Positions 26,740-35,174 of a DNA stretch of 64,000 bases are shown piece after piece. The translations under genes were made by a program, and so were the position numbers. The notes beneath the pieces were generated by a model, which saw nothing but the letters and a program-made list of their open reading frames with translations, searched no databases and was not told the DNA's origin. The DNA is taken from contig DBMP01000022.1 in NCBI GenBank assembly GCA_002298145.1, positions 1 to 64,000 of the forward strand. The letters are read 5' to 3'. The first letter of the stretch is position 1; every line of letters starts with the position of its first letter. This DNA comes from Spartobacteria bacterium UBA695 (GTDB lineage Bacteria > Verrucomicrobiota > Verrucomicrobiia > Chthoniobacterales > Chthoniobacteraceae).

Positions 26740-27180
26740 TCACTCATCCCATTCATAAATATCCGTCGTGCCCTTCTTGACGGCGAGGCCAGACTTGAAT
26801 GATCCGTCATCCAGTTTGGCCCAATTGAGTCTGGATATCATAAACCACCCTTCATACTCCGTGCATGCCCGAGGACCGTGACCGGCAATGGATATGTTCT
26901 GCCAAATAAGCCGTTGCGCATCCTCCATTGTCTGAACAGGGTTTCCCCCGGTGACAGTTTTGGCAATCTTCATTTTCTTGATCGCCTGACTGCAAGTGTC
27001 CTTGATGTCATCAGTTATCTTGGCAGTCCGAAAGTTGCCGCCGATATTTGCAACCCACTTCTGAGGCGGGGTGTCCGACGGACTCGATATTTCGACGACC
27101 GGCTTCCCCTTGCCAATCCAAGGGGCAAGGCAACAGAGAAAGACAATGCCGGTGAGAAGTAAATGGTGCATTTTCATCAT
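26740..27180 (-). CDS. small secreted protein of unknown function (passenger)
   Basis: The 146-residue product has a signal peptide (MMKMHHLLLTGIVFLCCLAPW), possibly with a lipobox-like Cys, then a mature part of mixed character with two Cys (DTCSQAI and RACTEYEG) that could form a disulphide. I recognise no family. It lies inside the IS1595-type element on the strand opposite to the transposase remnant, a layout known for passenger genes of this family. Base use is more AT-rich than in the core genes. Its signal peptide and complete frame suggest that it is a real gene. Confidence 0.6.
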   Translation of the reverse strand: MMKMHHLLLTGIVFLCCLAPWIGKGKPVVEISSPSDTPPQKWVANIGGNFRTAKITDDIKDTCSQAIKKMKIAKTVTGGNPVQTMEDAQRLIWQNISIAGHGPRACTEYEGWFMISRLNWAKLDDGSFKSGLAVKKGTTDIYEWDE

Positions 27181-27306
27181 TTGGAAAAGATTATCGAGGA
27201 CCTTGGGGCACAGAGGACGCCGTTGCTACGCGGCTACCAAGCCTGGATGTTTGGGGCTGTAGGTGTCAAGCATCGCGCATCCGATTTCTCCCTCATAAAT
27301 GTGGTT

Positions 27307-27330
27307 GGGGAGAATAGTGCATAAGCAAGG
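27307..27330 (-). repeat. right terminal inverted repeat of the IS1595-type element
   Basis: 24 bp, exact reverse complement of 26301-26324. Confidence 0.85.
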
Positions 27331-27741
27331 AACGATCATGATCAGAGGAAACAGCGACAAGCTTCTTGAGGCCGCGGTGAAATTGGGTGAAAAACAATCT
27401 CTATCGGTGGGAACGTAATCGGCGACTTCTCAATCGTATTGCGTCGCCAAAGCTCCTGCGCATCAGTAAGGGAATGCGTCTTGGGGAGCGAATCTGGTTC
27501 TTCGGGCGAATTCCGTGGAATCACATCACCGTGACACCTGCCAGCCAGTTCGAGTCCGGTTTTCTGAAAACGATATGGCACTCGGACCATTGTGACCGGG
27601 CCGCGACACAACCGAAGTGGCCTTTCATAAAGTCCAATTAGGCGCTGAATTGGACGTTTCTAAAGTCCTCGATCCTTTTCACCTCATCTTCTCCACGGAT
27701 TCCTTCCGTGGTTGGCAGGGGAGAGTAGCGTCAATGGAAGG
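27331..27741. other. 411-bp gap inside the island
   Basis: Between the IS end and the WG-repeat gene there are overlapping short frames on both strands and no recognisable product. A short hairpin around TCCACGGATTCCTTCCGTGG (27695-27714) lies near the end of the WG-repeat gene and could help to end its transcript, although no T-run follows. Confidence 0.4.
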
Positions 27742-29808
27742 TTATTTCCCGGCATCTTTCTCGTGCCATACCACGATTTTTCCGGCGCGGTTTATGTATC
27801 CCCAGCTATTCTGGAGCCAGACTTGTTCCCCGTAGGGCTGATAGCCCTCAGCGAGCGCCACCGGAGCGAGATCCCCGTAAAACGTAGGGCATCGGTTGTC
27901 TGTGTATTTTTCTCCCGAGCCCCAGACCCAACCAGCGCTGACGTATTTGAGTTCGGATATTTCGCGGGCGCTCGGGTCGATCAGCCCCCATCCTTCGTGC
28001 TGATATGGCCCGCGATGGTCGGTCCAACGGTGGGTTGCCCATCCGACGCCCCCATGGAAGTCGCTGATCGTGGTGTAGGTGTCGTATGCGAGAATCTTGC
28101 CTTCCTCCGCAATAAGAGCCGTGGCGAATGTCACATTCCCTTTGTCGTCCCTCCCTCTGCTATCCACTGCAACTGCCACCCCATCGTGGAATTCGTTGAT
28201 CCGGTTAAACATCGGCTCGACGAGGATTTTACCATCGATATCCGCAAGGCCGTTGAGAAAATCTCCCTTGCAGATAACCGCAAGATTCCCGCGCCAGCGC
28301 GCTTTCTGCAAAAACTCGGCATCACTGTATTTCCGGGGGGGAGATGCGTCCCAATCATACTCGGAGATAGTGTGTCTTTTCTCAGGCGGAACGTAGGCAT
28401 AATCCGTCAGCACCTTTCCGGTCCGGTCTATCATCGCCCAGTAATGGTCTTGGGGATTGCACCCGGCCTTTAAGACCCATGCGCGATCCCGGCAAAATGG
28501 CGTGGTCCAGCCAAACTGCGGTGGAATGACCAGGGTTCCAGTTTTGTCTACGTAGCCCCATTGGTAATCATAATAATAGCCCGAGGTGCGCCCTTTGATC
28601 TTTTCACTGACCGCTCCCAATCCATCAGAGAAGGGTTCCGTTCGAGAAAACTGCTCAGGTATTACGAGCGTGCCGGTGTGATCGATGTAACCGGCACAGC
28701 GGTCAGAGGTTGAGGTGCGGGTCCCTTCCGGAGAGTTATTCCAGACCGGCGCAAGCCCATCCGAAAAGGGAGCAAGCTGGACTTGACCGCCGCCCGACAC
28801 GCCTGGGCCAGCATATATGCCTGGTTCAACAATGACTTTGGCGTGTTCGTCGATGTATCCGTAAATCCACCAAGTATCAGTTTCGCCGTTTGGCTTTTTC
28901 CGATTCTTTTGTTCCACGATCACGGCCAATCCCTCACTTGGCCGCGTGATTTCGGTGAAACGAGCAGCGAGCGCGATCTCGCCGTCTTTGGAGATCAGAC
29001 CTTGTTTGCCCTCGTTGCTTATAAAGATATAGAAATCCTCCGTCCATGGACGCACCCCTTGGAAGGGCTGTCGAACGAGCACCTTGCCCTCGGCCGTAAT
29101 GAGCCTGTATTCCTTGCCGACGGTTACCCACGCCCGACCATTTTTGAAATCCAGCCCTTCTGGATGGTTCCAGTCTTCGGACTCCTTTCTTCCCATGACG
29201 TGCTCCGCGAACTGTGGCTCAAAGAGCACTTTGCCGTCTCGGGAGAAAAGCCCCCACTTGTTGCCAAGTTTGAACCACGAAACGCCATCCTCGGTTGGAA
29301 TTGGCATCTCTCGACCTTGGGGCCATTTAATCGAGGGCTTTAGAATCCACCGACCGTTGAACCCGAAGAGGCCAAGCTTTTCACCATCGCGCACCCATGC
29401 CCTATCCCCCAGAAGTTCCACAGCGTCGTATTTCGGCGGGAGAAGCACGGTGCCGGAGTGCTCCAAAATGCCCTGCTTTTTTCCCAAGCTGACAACCTCA
29501 AACGGTTGATTGAAACCCAGAATAGGGGAGGTGAATTGGGGTTTGACGATCCACTGGCCAGAGCGGTCGATATAACCCCATCGTTCACCCTCGCTGACAC
29601 TGACGCGGTCCCCCTCGAAGAGTTGACGGCAATGTTGAAAACGGGGTTCGATGACCCATGCCCCGGTCCCGTCAATGTATCCCCATTTGCCGTCACGGAC
29701 GAAGGGGTAAAGGATGGGGAGTTTCGCTGGTTCTTCGGCGGGCAATGCCGGAGCGAAGACCGAGAGCATCAAAGAAAGCCAGACGCACTTGATTCCATCA
29801 AGATTCAT
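27742..29808 (-). CDS. WG-repeat-containing secreted protein
   Basis: The 688-residue protein has a signal peptide (start MNLDGIKCVWLSLMLSVFA, cut after PALPA) and many tandem WG repeats. Examples are KWGYIDGTGAWVIEPRF, RWGYIDRSGQWIVKPQF, KWGLFSRDGKVLFEPQF and QWGYVDKTGTLVIPPQF, spaced roughly 40-60 residues apart along the whole mature part. WG repeats form beta-rich modules thought to bind other proteins; some occur in secreted or effector proteins. The ATG at 29808 is preferred over 29829 for its clean signal peptide. It is the last gene before the right attachment repeat. Function unknown. Confidence 0.85.
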   Translation of the reverse strand: MNLDGIKCVWLSLMLSVFAPALPAEEPAKLPILYPFVRDGKWGYIDGTGAWVIEPRFQHCRQLFEGDRVSVSEGERWGYIDRSGQWIVKPQFTSPILGFNQPFEVVSLGKKQGILEHSGTVLLPPKYDAVELLGDRAWVRDGEKLGLFGFNGRWILKPSIKWPQGREMPIPTEDGVSWFKLGNKWGLFSRDGKVLFEPQFAEHVMGRKESEDWNHPEGLDFKNGRAWVTVGKEYRLITAEGKVLVRQPFQGVRPWTEDFYIFISNEGKQGLISKDGEIALAARFTEITRPSEGLAVIVEQKNRKKPNGETDTWWIYGYIDEHAKVIVEPGIYAGPGVSGGGQVQLAPFSDGLAPVWNNSPEGTRTSTSDRCAGYIDHTGTLVIPEQFSRTEPFSDGLGAVSEKIKGRTSGYYYDYQWGYVDKTGTLVIPPQFGWTTPFCRDRAWVLKAGCNPQDHYWAMIDRTGKVLTDYAYVPPEKRHTISEYDWDASPPRKYSDAEFLQKARWRGNLAVICKGDFLNGLADIDGKILVEPMFNRINEFHDGVAVAVDSRGRDDKGNVTFATALIAEEGKILAYDTYTTISDFHGGVGWATHRWTDHRGPYQHEGWGLIDPSAREISELKYVSAGWVWGSGEKYTDNRCPTFYGDLAPVALAEGYQPYGEQVWLQNSWGYINRAGKIVVWHEKDAGK

Positions 29809-30143
29809 CAGAACCTCATACCAAGGCAAATCTCCCGGGGGAAGATAAATGCGAGCCCGTAGCCCCGTGTTGAATTACGACAAATTGGCGGTACCCTTAT
29901 GTGAAGGGGAGGGGATGTGGATCAGTATAAGGAGACACCCCAAAGGTATGGTGTGAGGCGGCTCAAATATGCATACGGCGTGCATAATTTGCGCGAAAAG
30001 GCCGCCATTCAGAGCAAACAGGGCGTGTGGGTGCGGGTTCAACTCCCCTCGCCTACATCGGTGTGTATCCTTACGAGGTATTTATATAAAATTACCGATT
30101 CCGTTCGCTTGTGTTTTCGGCTCCCGATTTCTAACATGGAACT
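29809..30143. other. island right end and flanking gap
   Basis: This 335-bp stretch holds the right attachment repeat (30035-30054) and a partial palindrome ATGCATACGGCGTGCAT (29969-29985) upstream of it that could be an integrase or excisionase arm site. A short open frame 29917-30147 spans it but has no recognisable product. Confidence 0.5.
30035..30054. repeat. right attachment repeat of the ssrA island
   Basis: Exact 20-bp copy of 21473-21492. The next three bases are ACA where the tmRNA has CCA, so this copy could not form the full tmRNA acceptor stem. The rest of the tmRNA is absent upstream. Confidence 0.85.
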
Positions 30144-31226
30144 ATGATGCGGGCGATTCTCGTTAGCGGATTCACTTGGGCATTGTGGCTGTTTTTATTG
30201 ATGGTGCTGACAATGGCCCTCCCGATGGCTTCGATTGCTCAGGAACCGGCAGATTGGAAAGAAAAGCAGACTGTGTCAGCGGCGGATCAATCGGAGCAGG
30301 TAACCACGGCCAAAGAGCTGCTGCGTAAAACTCTTGCGACTGTGGTTCCTCCGAAAGGGGAAAATGAACGAAGCTTAATGGCAGATGGGCGTTATGTTCT
30401 TTGTGTAGATTTGTGTGGAAAACGCATCGCTTTGGTTGACTTGGCTCAATCTGCTTCTGGCGAAACTGAAGATGGTGATCAGATAGGCCTAGGGTTCTCT
30501 GTATGGAATGGAAAAACGTGGGACCCCAAGGGGTTTTGGAGAATCGGCCCTGTATGGAGGCCGGGAGGTTGGAGAGAATCCGAAACCGATAGACTTCCTG
30601 CAACGCCATCTGTCCGGCCTTTCTGGATCGAAAAAGTTCACGGTTCGCCTATAATCATCGTTGCGGGAGCGTTGGATCGCTGGGGACAGGCATTTTATGT
30701 CTTGGATTTTGATCGGCGGGTGGGGGAGCTAAGAGTTTTGGCTCGAAGTGACAGAAAACCTGAAACGGTAGACGGCTACTTAAGGCTGCTTCGGGCTTCT
30801 GGCCGCAAAGCAGATTGGGCGGAATGGGCGTATTGGGGGGCAAAAGGGAAGTCTCTCGGGCCCTTCGGAACTTGGAAAACAGACGTGAGTGATTGTGAAA
30901 ATCCGAAATGGACAGCAACCGCTTACGACGAACAAAATAGACCGACCGTATACCTAATCGAGACGAATCAGCCGGATTGCAGGTTTAAAATCAGCCGGGA
31001 CGATGAACCATACGCTAAAGTAAAGATCCATAGGCCGAATGCCCCGAATATCGGCGTCGAATCCGAGGAGGCCTATTTGTTTGAAAAACTTACAAACATG
31101 CCACGCAGGTTCTACCCACCGGATTATTCAGGGGCAAAACCAAAGCGTCTCGAAGCCATTGCATCGATCACTGTGATTGGCAGCTCTGAAGCGATTAAGG
31201 TACTCTCTCCCGGAAAGGCCCAATAG
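30144..31226 (+). CDS. hypothetical exported protein
   Basis: This 360-residue protein begins with a strong hydrophobic stretch (ALWLFLLMVLTMALPMASIAQ) that serves as a signal peptide or membrane anchor. The rest is soluble, rich in Trp (FSVWNGKTWDPKGFWRIGPVW) and with few Cys; I recognise no family. By eye its GC content is well below that of the chromosomal genes on either side, although it lies outside the attachment repeat. It precedes the phosphodiester glycosidase-like gene by 29 nt in the same direction, so the two may be co-transcribed. Confidence 0.65.
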   Translation: MMRAILVSGFTWALWLFLLMVLTMALPMASIAQEPADWKEKQTVSAADQSEQVTTAKELLRKTLATVVPPKGENERSLMADGRYVLCVDLCGKRIALVDLAQSASGETEDGDQIGLGFSVWNGKTWDPKGFWRIGPVWRPGGWRESETDRLPATPSVRPFWIEKVHGSPIIIVAGALDRWGQAFYVLDFDRRVGELRVLARSDRKPETVDGYLRLLRASGRKADWAEWAYWGAKGKSLGPFGTWKTDVSDCENPKWTATAYDEQNRPTVYLIETNQPDCRFKISRDDEPYAKVKIHRPNAPNIGVESEEAYLFEKLTNMPRRFYPPDYSGAKPKRLEAIASITVIGSSEAIKVLSPGKAQ

Positions 31227-31255
31227 CGGCCTGATCACAAGAACAACGAGATAGG

Positions 31256-32044
31256 ATGAACCATAGCCCGCAACTGAAATTCGGTCTGGAGAAAATTTCG
31301 AGTATTGTGTGGTATGGCAAGCGGCTTTTGGCTCTTGGGTTTGCATGGTCTGTTGTGAACGGAAATGTTTCTGCCGTTGAATTCACTAAAGAGGAGATTG
31401 CAGGTAAAAGCGTAACGGTTTGTCGTGTGGATGTTCGGAAGGAGCGGCTCCAGTTGTTTTACCGGGATGAAGCGGGGCAGCCGTTTCGGCGTTTTGACCG
31501 GCTTGCCAGTTGGCTCCAGTCGCACGGCAAGAAGCTAGTGTTTGCAATGAATGCGGGGATGTACCACGGGGATTTGTCTGCTGTGGGACTCGCTGTTGTT
31601 GATGGGCAACAACGGTCACCGCTCAATACGGCCAACGGACAGGGGAACTTTTTCCTAAAACCGAATGGTGTTTTTTCAATTACGGAGAGCGGAGCGCAGA
31701 TTGTCGAATCGTCTGAGTATCCCAAGCTGCGGGAAAGAAGCGTTCTCGCAACGCAGTCTGGCCCTATTCTTGTTTGGAACGGGCGGATTCACCCGGCCTT
31801 TAGTCCCAATTCGGAGTCCCGGCTATTTCGGAATGGGGTAGGGGTGCCCTCGCCCGGGATTGCGATTTTTGTAATCAGCGATGTTCCGGTGAATTTTTAT
31901 GAGTTTGCCGAGCTGTTCCGGGACAAGCTTCATTGCCGCAATGCGCTTTTTTTGGACGGTACTGTTTCGAGCCTTTATGCCGAGGAGTTGAAGCGGAATG
32001 ATTTTCGGATGGATTTGGGGCCGATAATTGGATTGGCTAATTGA
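31256..32044 (+). CDS. phosphodiester glycosidase-family protein (NAGPA/DUF2233)
   Basis: The 262-residue protein has a hydrophobic N-terminal segment (near 21-40) followed by the family core: FAMNAGMYHGDLSAVGLAV near residue 98, GNFFLKPNGVFSI near 130, ATQSGPILVWNGRIHPAF near 163 and LFLDGTVSSLYA near 232. Members resemble the enzyme that uncovers mannose-6-phosphate by removing N-acetylglucosamine; in bacteria they probably act on sugar phosphodiesters of the envelope. Like its upstream neighbour it has lower GC than the core genes. Confidence 0.82.
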   Translation: MNHSPQLKFGLEKISSIVWYGKRLLALGFAWSVVNGNVSAVEFTKEEIAGKSVTVCRVDVRKERLQLFYRDEAGQPFRRFDRLASWLQSHGKKLVFAMNAGMYHGDLSAVGLAVVDGQQRSPLNTANGQGNFFLKPNGVFSITESGAQIVESSEYPKLRERSVLATQSGPILVWNGRIHPAFSPNSESRLFRNGVGVPSPGIAIFVISDVPVNFYEFAELFRDKLHCRNALFLDGTVSSLYAEELKRNDFRMDLGPIIGLAN

Positions 32045-32057
32045 GAAGCTTCTGTGA

Positions 32058-32129
32058 ATGAAAAAGCCCTTTTGGATCTTGATTGTTTTTCTGCTTGTTT
32101 TTGCAGGAGTGGCAGAGCTGTTTTTTTAA
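32058..32129 (+). CDS. 23-residue membrane microprotein
   Basis: An ATG 11 nt past the preceding stop opens a frame reading MKKPFWILIVFLLVFAGVAE plus LFF, a Lys-Lys start and one membrane helix. Its TAA overlaps the stop of the convergent SDR gene by 4 nt. It may be co-translated with the glycosidase-like gene. Only shape and position support it. Confidence 0.4.
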   Translation: MKKPFWILIVFLLVFAGVAELFF

Positions 32130-33574
32130 GTCTCCGCTTGCTGGGCGATTCGCCGAATCAGGCCGCTGAAGATCAGGCTGTGCATCGGATACAGGGCATA
32201 CCAATAAAGCAGGCCAAGTAAACCCTTTGGCTCAAAGAACGCCGTCTGCAAGAGGAGCGTCTGCCCATTGGCCTCGGGGCGCGCCTCAAACTCCAGCCAG
32301 GCCCGGCCAGGAACTTTCATTTCAGCCCGCAAGCGGATGAGCTGGCCCGGCTCCACCCTTTCCACACGCCAAAAATCAAGAGCGTCGCCCACATGTAAAT
32401 CCTCAGGATCGCGTCGCCCACGGCGCATCCCGACCCCGCCGAAAATACGATCCAGTATTCCGCGCGCCTTCCATGCCCAATCCATATAAAGCCATCCCCG
32501 CGCGCCGCCCAGCCGCGCAAAACTCCGGTAGACCGCATGGGGCGAGGCGGGGACCGTCCGCTGCCGCCGCTCAATGATCATCCCCTCCCGCGTGGTCAAT
32601 TCCCGGGGCGTCCGGTGGCCCTGGCTGGAGGTCAGCGCGTCACTCCACGCCGTTTCCACCCCATGCCTTTGCACCCGGTCCAGCGCGAGACGCACGGCGG
32701 TCTCGTAGTCCATCGGATCAATGTCGGGGAAGAGCATGCGGGCGGTGTGGTCGCGCACAATCACTTCGTTGCCCAGGCCTTTGATCAAGGGTTGGGCGAT
32801 GTTGGCGGGAATGGGCGTGACCAGGTGGACCCAGTAGGAGGAGAGCCGAGGGGTCAACACGGGCACGGCGATCAACCGCCGTTTAAGCCCCCTGGCCCGC
32901 GAGTAACCCGTCATCATGTCGGCATAGGGCAGGACATCCTTGCCTCCGATTTCAAGGATCTGGGCCGCGCTTTCCGGGCACGCGAGCGCGGCGACCAGGT
33001 AGTCGAGCACATTGCGGATCGCGATTGGCTGGACCCGGGTGAAGACCCACTTGGGGCAGATCATCACCGGCAGACGCTCGGTCAGGTAGCGGATTAACTC
33101 AAACGACAGACTGCCCGAGCCGACGATGACCGCGGCGCGGAACTCCGTTACCGGCACGCCCGCTTCGCGCAAGGCGTCGCCGGTTCGCTGCCGGGAGCGC
33201 AAGTGGGGCGAAAGGTCCGATGCCGGGTCGCCCAAACCGCCGAGGTAAATGATGCGCTCCACGCCCGCCGTCCGGGCCGCTTGGGCACAGTTGCGCGCGG
33301 CCGCCACATCCCGTTCTGCAAAATCGCTCCCGCCGCCCAGGCTGTGTACTAAGTAATACAAAACCTTAACATTGCGCATCGCCGCGATCAGCGAATCGGG
33401 CTGCATCATGTCGCCTTGGGCCAGGTCCACTTGGTCGCTCCAGGGCCGTCCCTTCAGCCGCGCCCGGTCGCGCGACAGGCAACGCACTCGGTAACCCGAA
33501 GAAAGCAGGCGGGGCACCAGCCGTCCGCCCACATAGCCCGTCGCTCCAGTTACCAAAATGAGGTCCGCGCTCAT
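32126..33574 (-). CDS. SDR-type NAD(P)-binding protein with C-terminal DUF2867 domain
   Basis: The 482-residue protein has an N-terminal Rossmann fold of the atypical extended SDR type (TGATGYVGGRL near residue 8, YLVHSLGG, YLGGLGD) spanning about 300 residues. A DUF2867-like C-terminal domain follows, with long strands and an Arg-rich Trp segment (GARGWLYMDWAWKARGILD). Proteins of this fusion are common but uncharacterised. The ATG at 33574 (MSADLILVTGATG) sets the nucleotide motif at the normal place. It starts 10 nt after the carotenoid desaturase gene and is probably the last gene of that leftward unit, which hints at a role in pigment or lipid modification. Confidence 0.82.
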   Translation of the reverse strand: MSADLILVTGATGYVGGRLVPRLLSSGYRVRCLSRDRARLKGRPWSDQVDLAQGDMMQPDSLIAAMRNVKVLYYLVHSLGGGSDFAERDVAAARNCAQAARTAGVERIIYLGGLGDPASDLSPHLRSRQRTGDALREAGVPVTEFRAAVIVGSGSLSFELIRYLTERLPVMICPKWVFTRVQPIAIRNVLDYLVAALACPESAAQILEIGGKDVLPYADMMTGYSRARGLKRRLIAVPVLTPRLSSYWVHLVTPIPANIAQPLIKGLGNEVIVRDHTARMLFPDIDPMDYETAVRLALDRVQRHGVETAWSDALTSSQGHRTPRELTTREGMIIERRQRTVPASPHAVYRSFARLGGARGWLYMDWAWKARGILDRIFGGVGMRRGRRDPEDLHVGDALDFWRVERVEPGQLIRLRAEMKVPGRAWLEFEARPEANGQTLLLQTAFFEPKGLLGLLYWYALYPMHSLIFSGLIRRIAQQAET

Positions 33575-33584
33575 AGGATGGCAT

Positions 33585-35099
33585 TCAGGTATCTTGTGAG
33601 CGGGGGGCAAGAGACGCGGAGGAAATCCCGAGGTCCTCCAAGACCAGCCGCGAGGTGATGCGGGAGGATTCGAAAATCACCGGCAACCCGCTCCCGGGAT
33701 GGGTGCCGCCGCCGACTAGGTACGTTCCGGGGATGTCTTCAAAGCGGTTTCGCGGGCGCAAATGCAGCATCTGGCCGAGATTGTGGGCGAGGTTAAAGGT
33801 GGCCCCGCGGTAGATGGGCCCCTGCGATTCCCAGTCGGCAGGCGTGGTGATTTTTTCAAAGCGGATGCGGCTTTCGAGGTTCGTGATCCCGAGTTGGGCC
33901 AGCTTGGAGATTGCCAGGGCGCGAAAGCGATCCCGTTCGCAGCTCCAGTCGATATTCGGGTGCATGTGGCTGACGGGCACAAGAACGTACAGCGTGCTGT
34001 GCCCCGGAGGTGCCAGGGACGGGTCGGTGACGCAGGCGTTCTGGACGTAGAACGACGGATCTGCGGAGAGTACGTGCCGTTTCTCGATCTCTTCCAGGTT
34101 CCGGGGATAGTCCCGGGAAATGTAGATGCTGTGGTGGGGCAGATCGCAGCATCCCTCGATGCCGAGGTAGAGCATGAAGGTGGAGCAGGAGTATTTGCTG
34201 CGGGCGATTTTGGCATCGGTCCAGCGATGGCGCGCGCTGGCAGGGACGTGGCGCGTCATGAAATCGGCGAAGTCAGCGTTGACGATGACGGCGTCCGCGC
34301 GGGTTTCCCCCGAGGCGGTGCGAATCCCCACAGCGCGCCCCCCTTCGAGCCGTAATTCCTCAACCGGTTCGTTGAGCCGGAACTCGACACCGAGACGCCG
34401 CGCAACCCGGGCCATTGCGGCGGTGATGGCATTGCAGCCGCCGATCGGATGATAGACGCCGTATTCGTATTCGATGAACGAGAGGATGGAAAACAGACTC
34501 GGGCAGCGGTAGGGCGACATGCCGAGGTATTTGGACTGGAAAGAGAAAGCAAGCCGGACGCGCGGATCGCTGAAATAGCGGCCCAGTTCGTCGTTGAGCG
34601 AGCGCCAGGGAGCCAGGAACGGGAGGAGCCGCAGGATGCGCGGGGTGACGACGTCGCGCCAGCTCAAGAACGGGTTCTCCATGCAGGGGCGAAAGCGGGC
34701 GAGTTTTTCCCGGTTGTCGGTCATGAACCGGCGCAGCGCTCCCGCGTCCGCCGGAGCCAGAGCGGCCACGGCGCGTTCCATTTGTTCGAGGTCGGGGGTG
34801 CAAAGAAGATCGCCGCCCGCGCCAAAGGTGATGCGGTATTGAGGATCGAGCTTCACCATCTCGACTTCCCGGTGCAGATCGTGCCCCGTGGCGGCAAAGA
34901 TCTCCTCCAGGACGCGCGGATACATAAAGAAGGTCGGGCCGACATCAAACCGATAGCCGCCCCCTTCAATCGCCGAGGTGCGCCCGCCAATGCGTTCCCT
35001 TTGCTCGACGACCGTGACGCGCACCCCTGCCTTGGCCAGCAGCATTGCGGCTCCCAGCCCGCCCGGTCCCGCACCGACAATCAATACGGTTCGCGCCAT
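33585..35099 (-). CDS. crtN: carotenoid desaturase, CrtI/CrtN-like
   Basis: This 504-residue flavoprotein has the dinucleotide motif VGAGPGGLGAAMLLAKAG at the start, then IGGRTSAIEGGGYRFDVGP, and the closing carotenoid-desaturase signature GTYLVGGGTHPGSGLPVIFESSR. Family members take electrons from phytoene or diapophytoene. With CrtP, CrtNc, CrtQ and CrtO homologues next to it, a C30 substrate (4,4'-diapophytoene) is the likely one. A sequence GGAAGGGA lies about 8 nt before the ATG as a ribosome site. It lies downstream of the aldehyde dehydrogenase in a leftward unit. CrtI or a second oxidase is the alternative. Confidence 0.82.
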   Translation of the reverse strand: MARTVLIVGAGPGGLGAAMLLAKAGVRVTVVEQRERIGGRTSAIEGGGYRFDVGPTFFMYPRVLEEIFAATGHDLHREVEMVKLDPQYRITFGAGGDLLCTPDLEQMERAVAALAPADAGALRRFMTDNREKLARFRPCMENPFLSWRDVVTPRILRLLPFLAPWRSLNDELGRYFSDPRVRLAFSFQSKYLGMSPYRCPSLFSILSFIEYEYGVYHPIGGCNAITAAMARVARRLGVEFRLNEPVEELRLEGGRAVGIRTASGETRADAVIVNADFADFMTRHVPASARHRWTDAKIARSKYSCSTFMLYLGIEGCCDLPHHSIYISRDYPRNLEEIEKRHVLSADPSFYVQNACVTDPSLAPPGHSTLYVLVPVSHMHPNIDWSCERDRFRALAISKLAQLGITNLESRIRFEKITTPADWESQGPIYRGATFNLAHNLGQMLHLRPRNRFEDIPGTYLVGGGTHPGSGLPVIFESSRITSRLVLEDLGISSASLAPRSQDT

Positions 35100-35174
35100 A
35101 CGGTGATCCCTTCCTGATTGTAAACGCAGGGTGCCGCCGGATGAGGGGTAGCGAACTTCAAGCCCGCCGCAGCC

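Larger units (their letters stand above)
26301..27330. mobile_element. IS1595-type element, non-autonomous, with passenger gene
   Basis: Perfect 24-bp terminal inverted repeats lie at 26301-26324 (CCTTGCTTATGC...) and 27307-27330 (...GCATAAGCAAGG). They are flanked by a 6-bp direct repeat AACGAT (26295-26300 and 27331-27336). The length of 1030 bp is normal for this family. Only the zinc-ribbon start of the transposase remains near the left end, and the right half holds an opposite-strand secreted-protein gene. The perfect ends suggest recent movement, presumably by a transposase supplied from elsewhere. Confidence 0.75.
21473..30054. mobile_element. ssrA-integrated genomic island
   Basis: The segment between the two 20-bp repeats starts with a tyrosine recombinase and holds only accessory genes: a decayed Pycsar locus, a LysR regulator, a DUF790 nuclease fragment, an IS1595-type element and a WG-repeat protein. 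By eye its GC content is lower than that of the flanks and its gene order is loose, with fragments. No replication or transfer genes are seen, so it is probably an integrative element that depends on others to move, or a reduced remnant. Confidence 0.8.

Noticed and set aside
25846..26802. 318-codon frame taken as one complete gene
   Set aside because: It runs across the DUF790 fragment (other strand), an IS border and the transposase remnant. Only the part from 26325 to about 26620 has homology.
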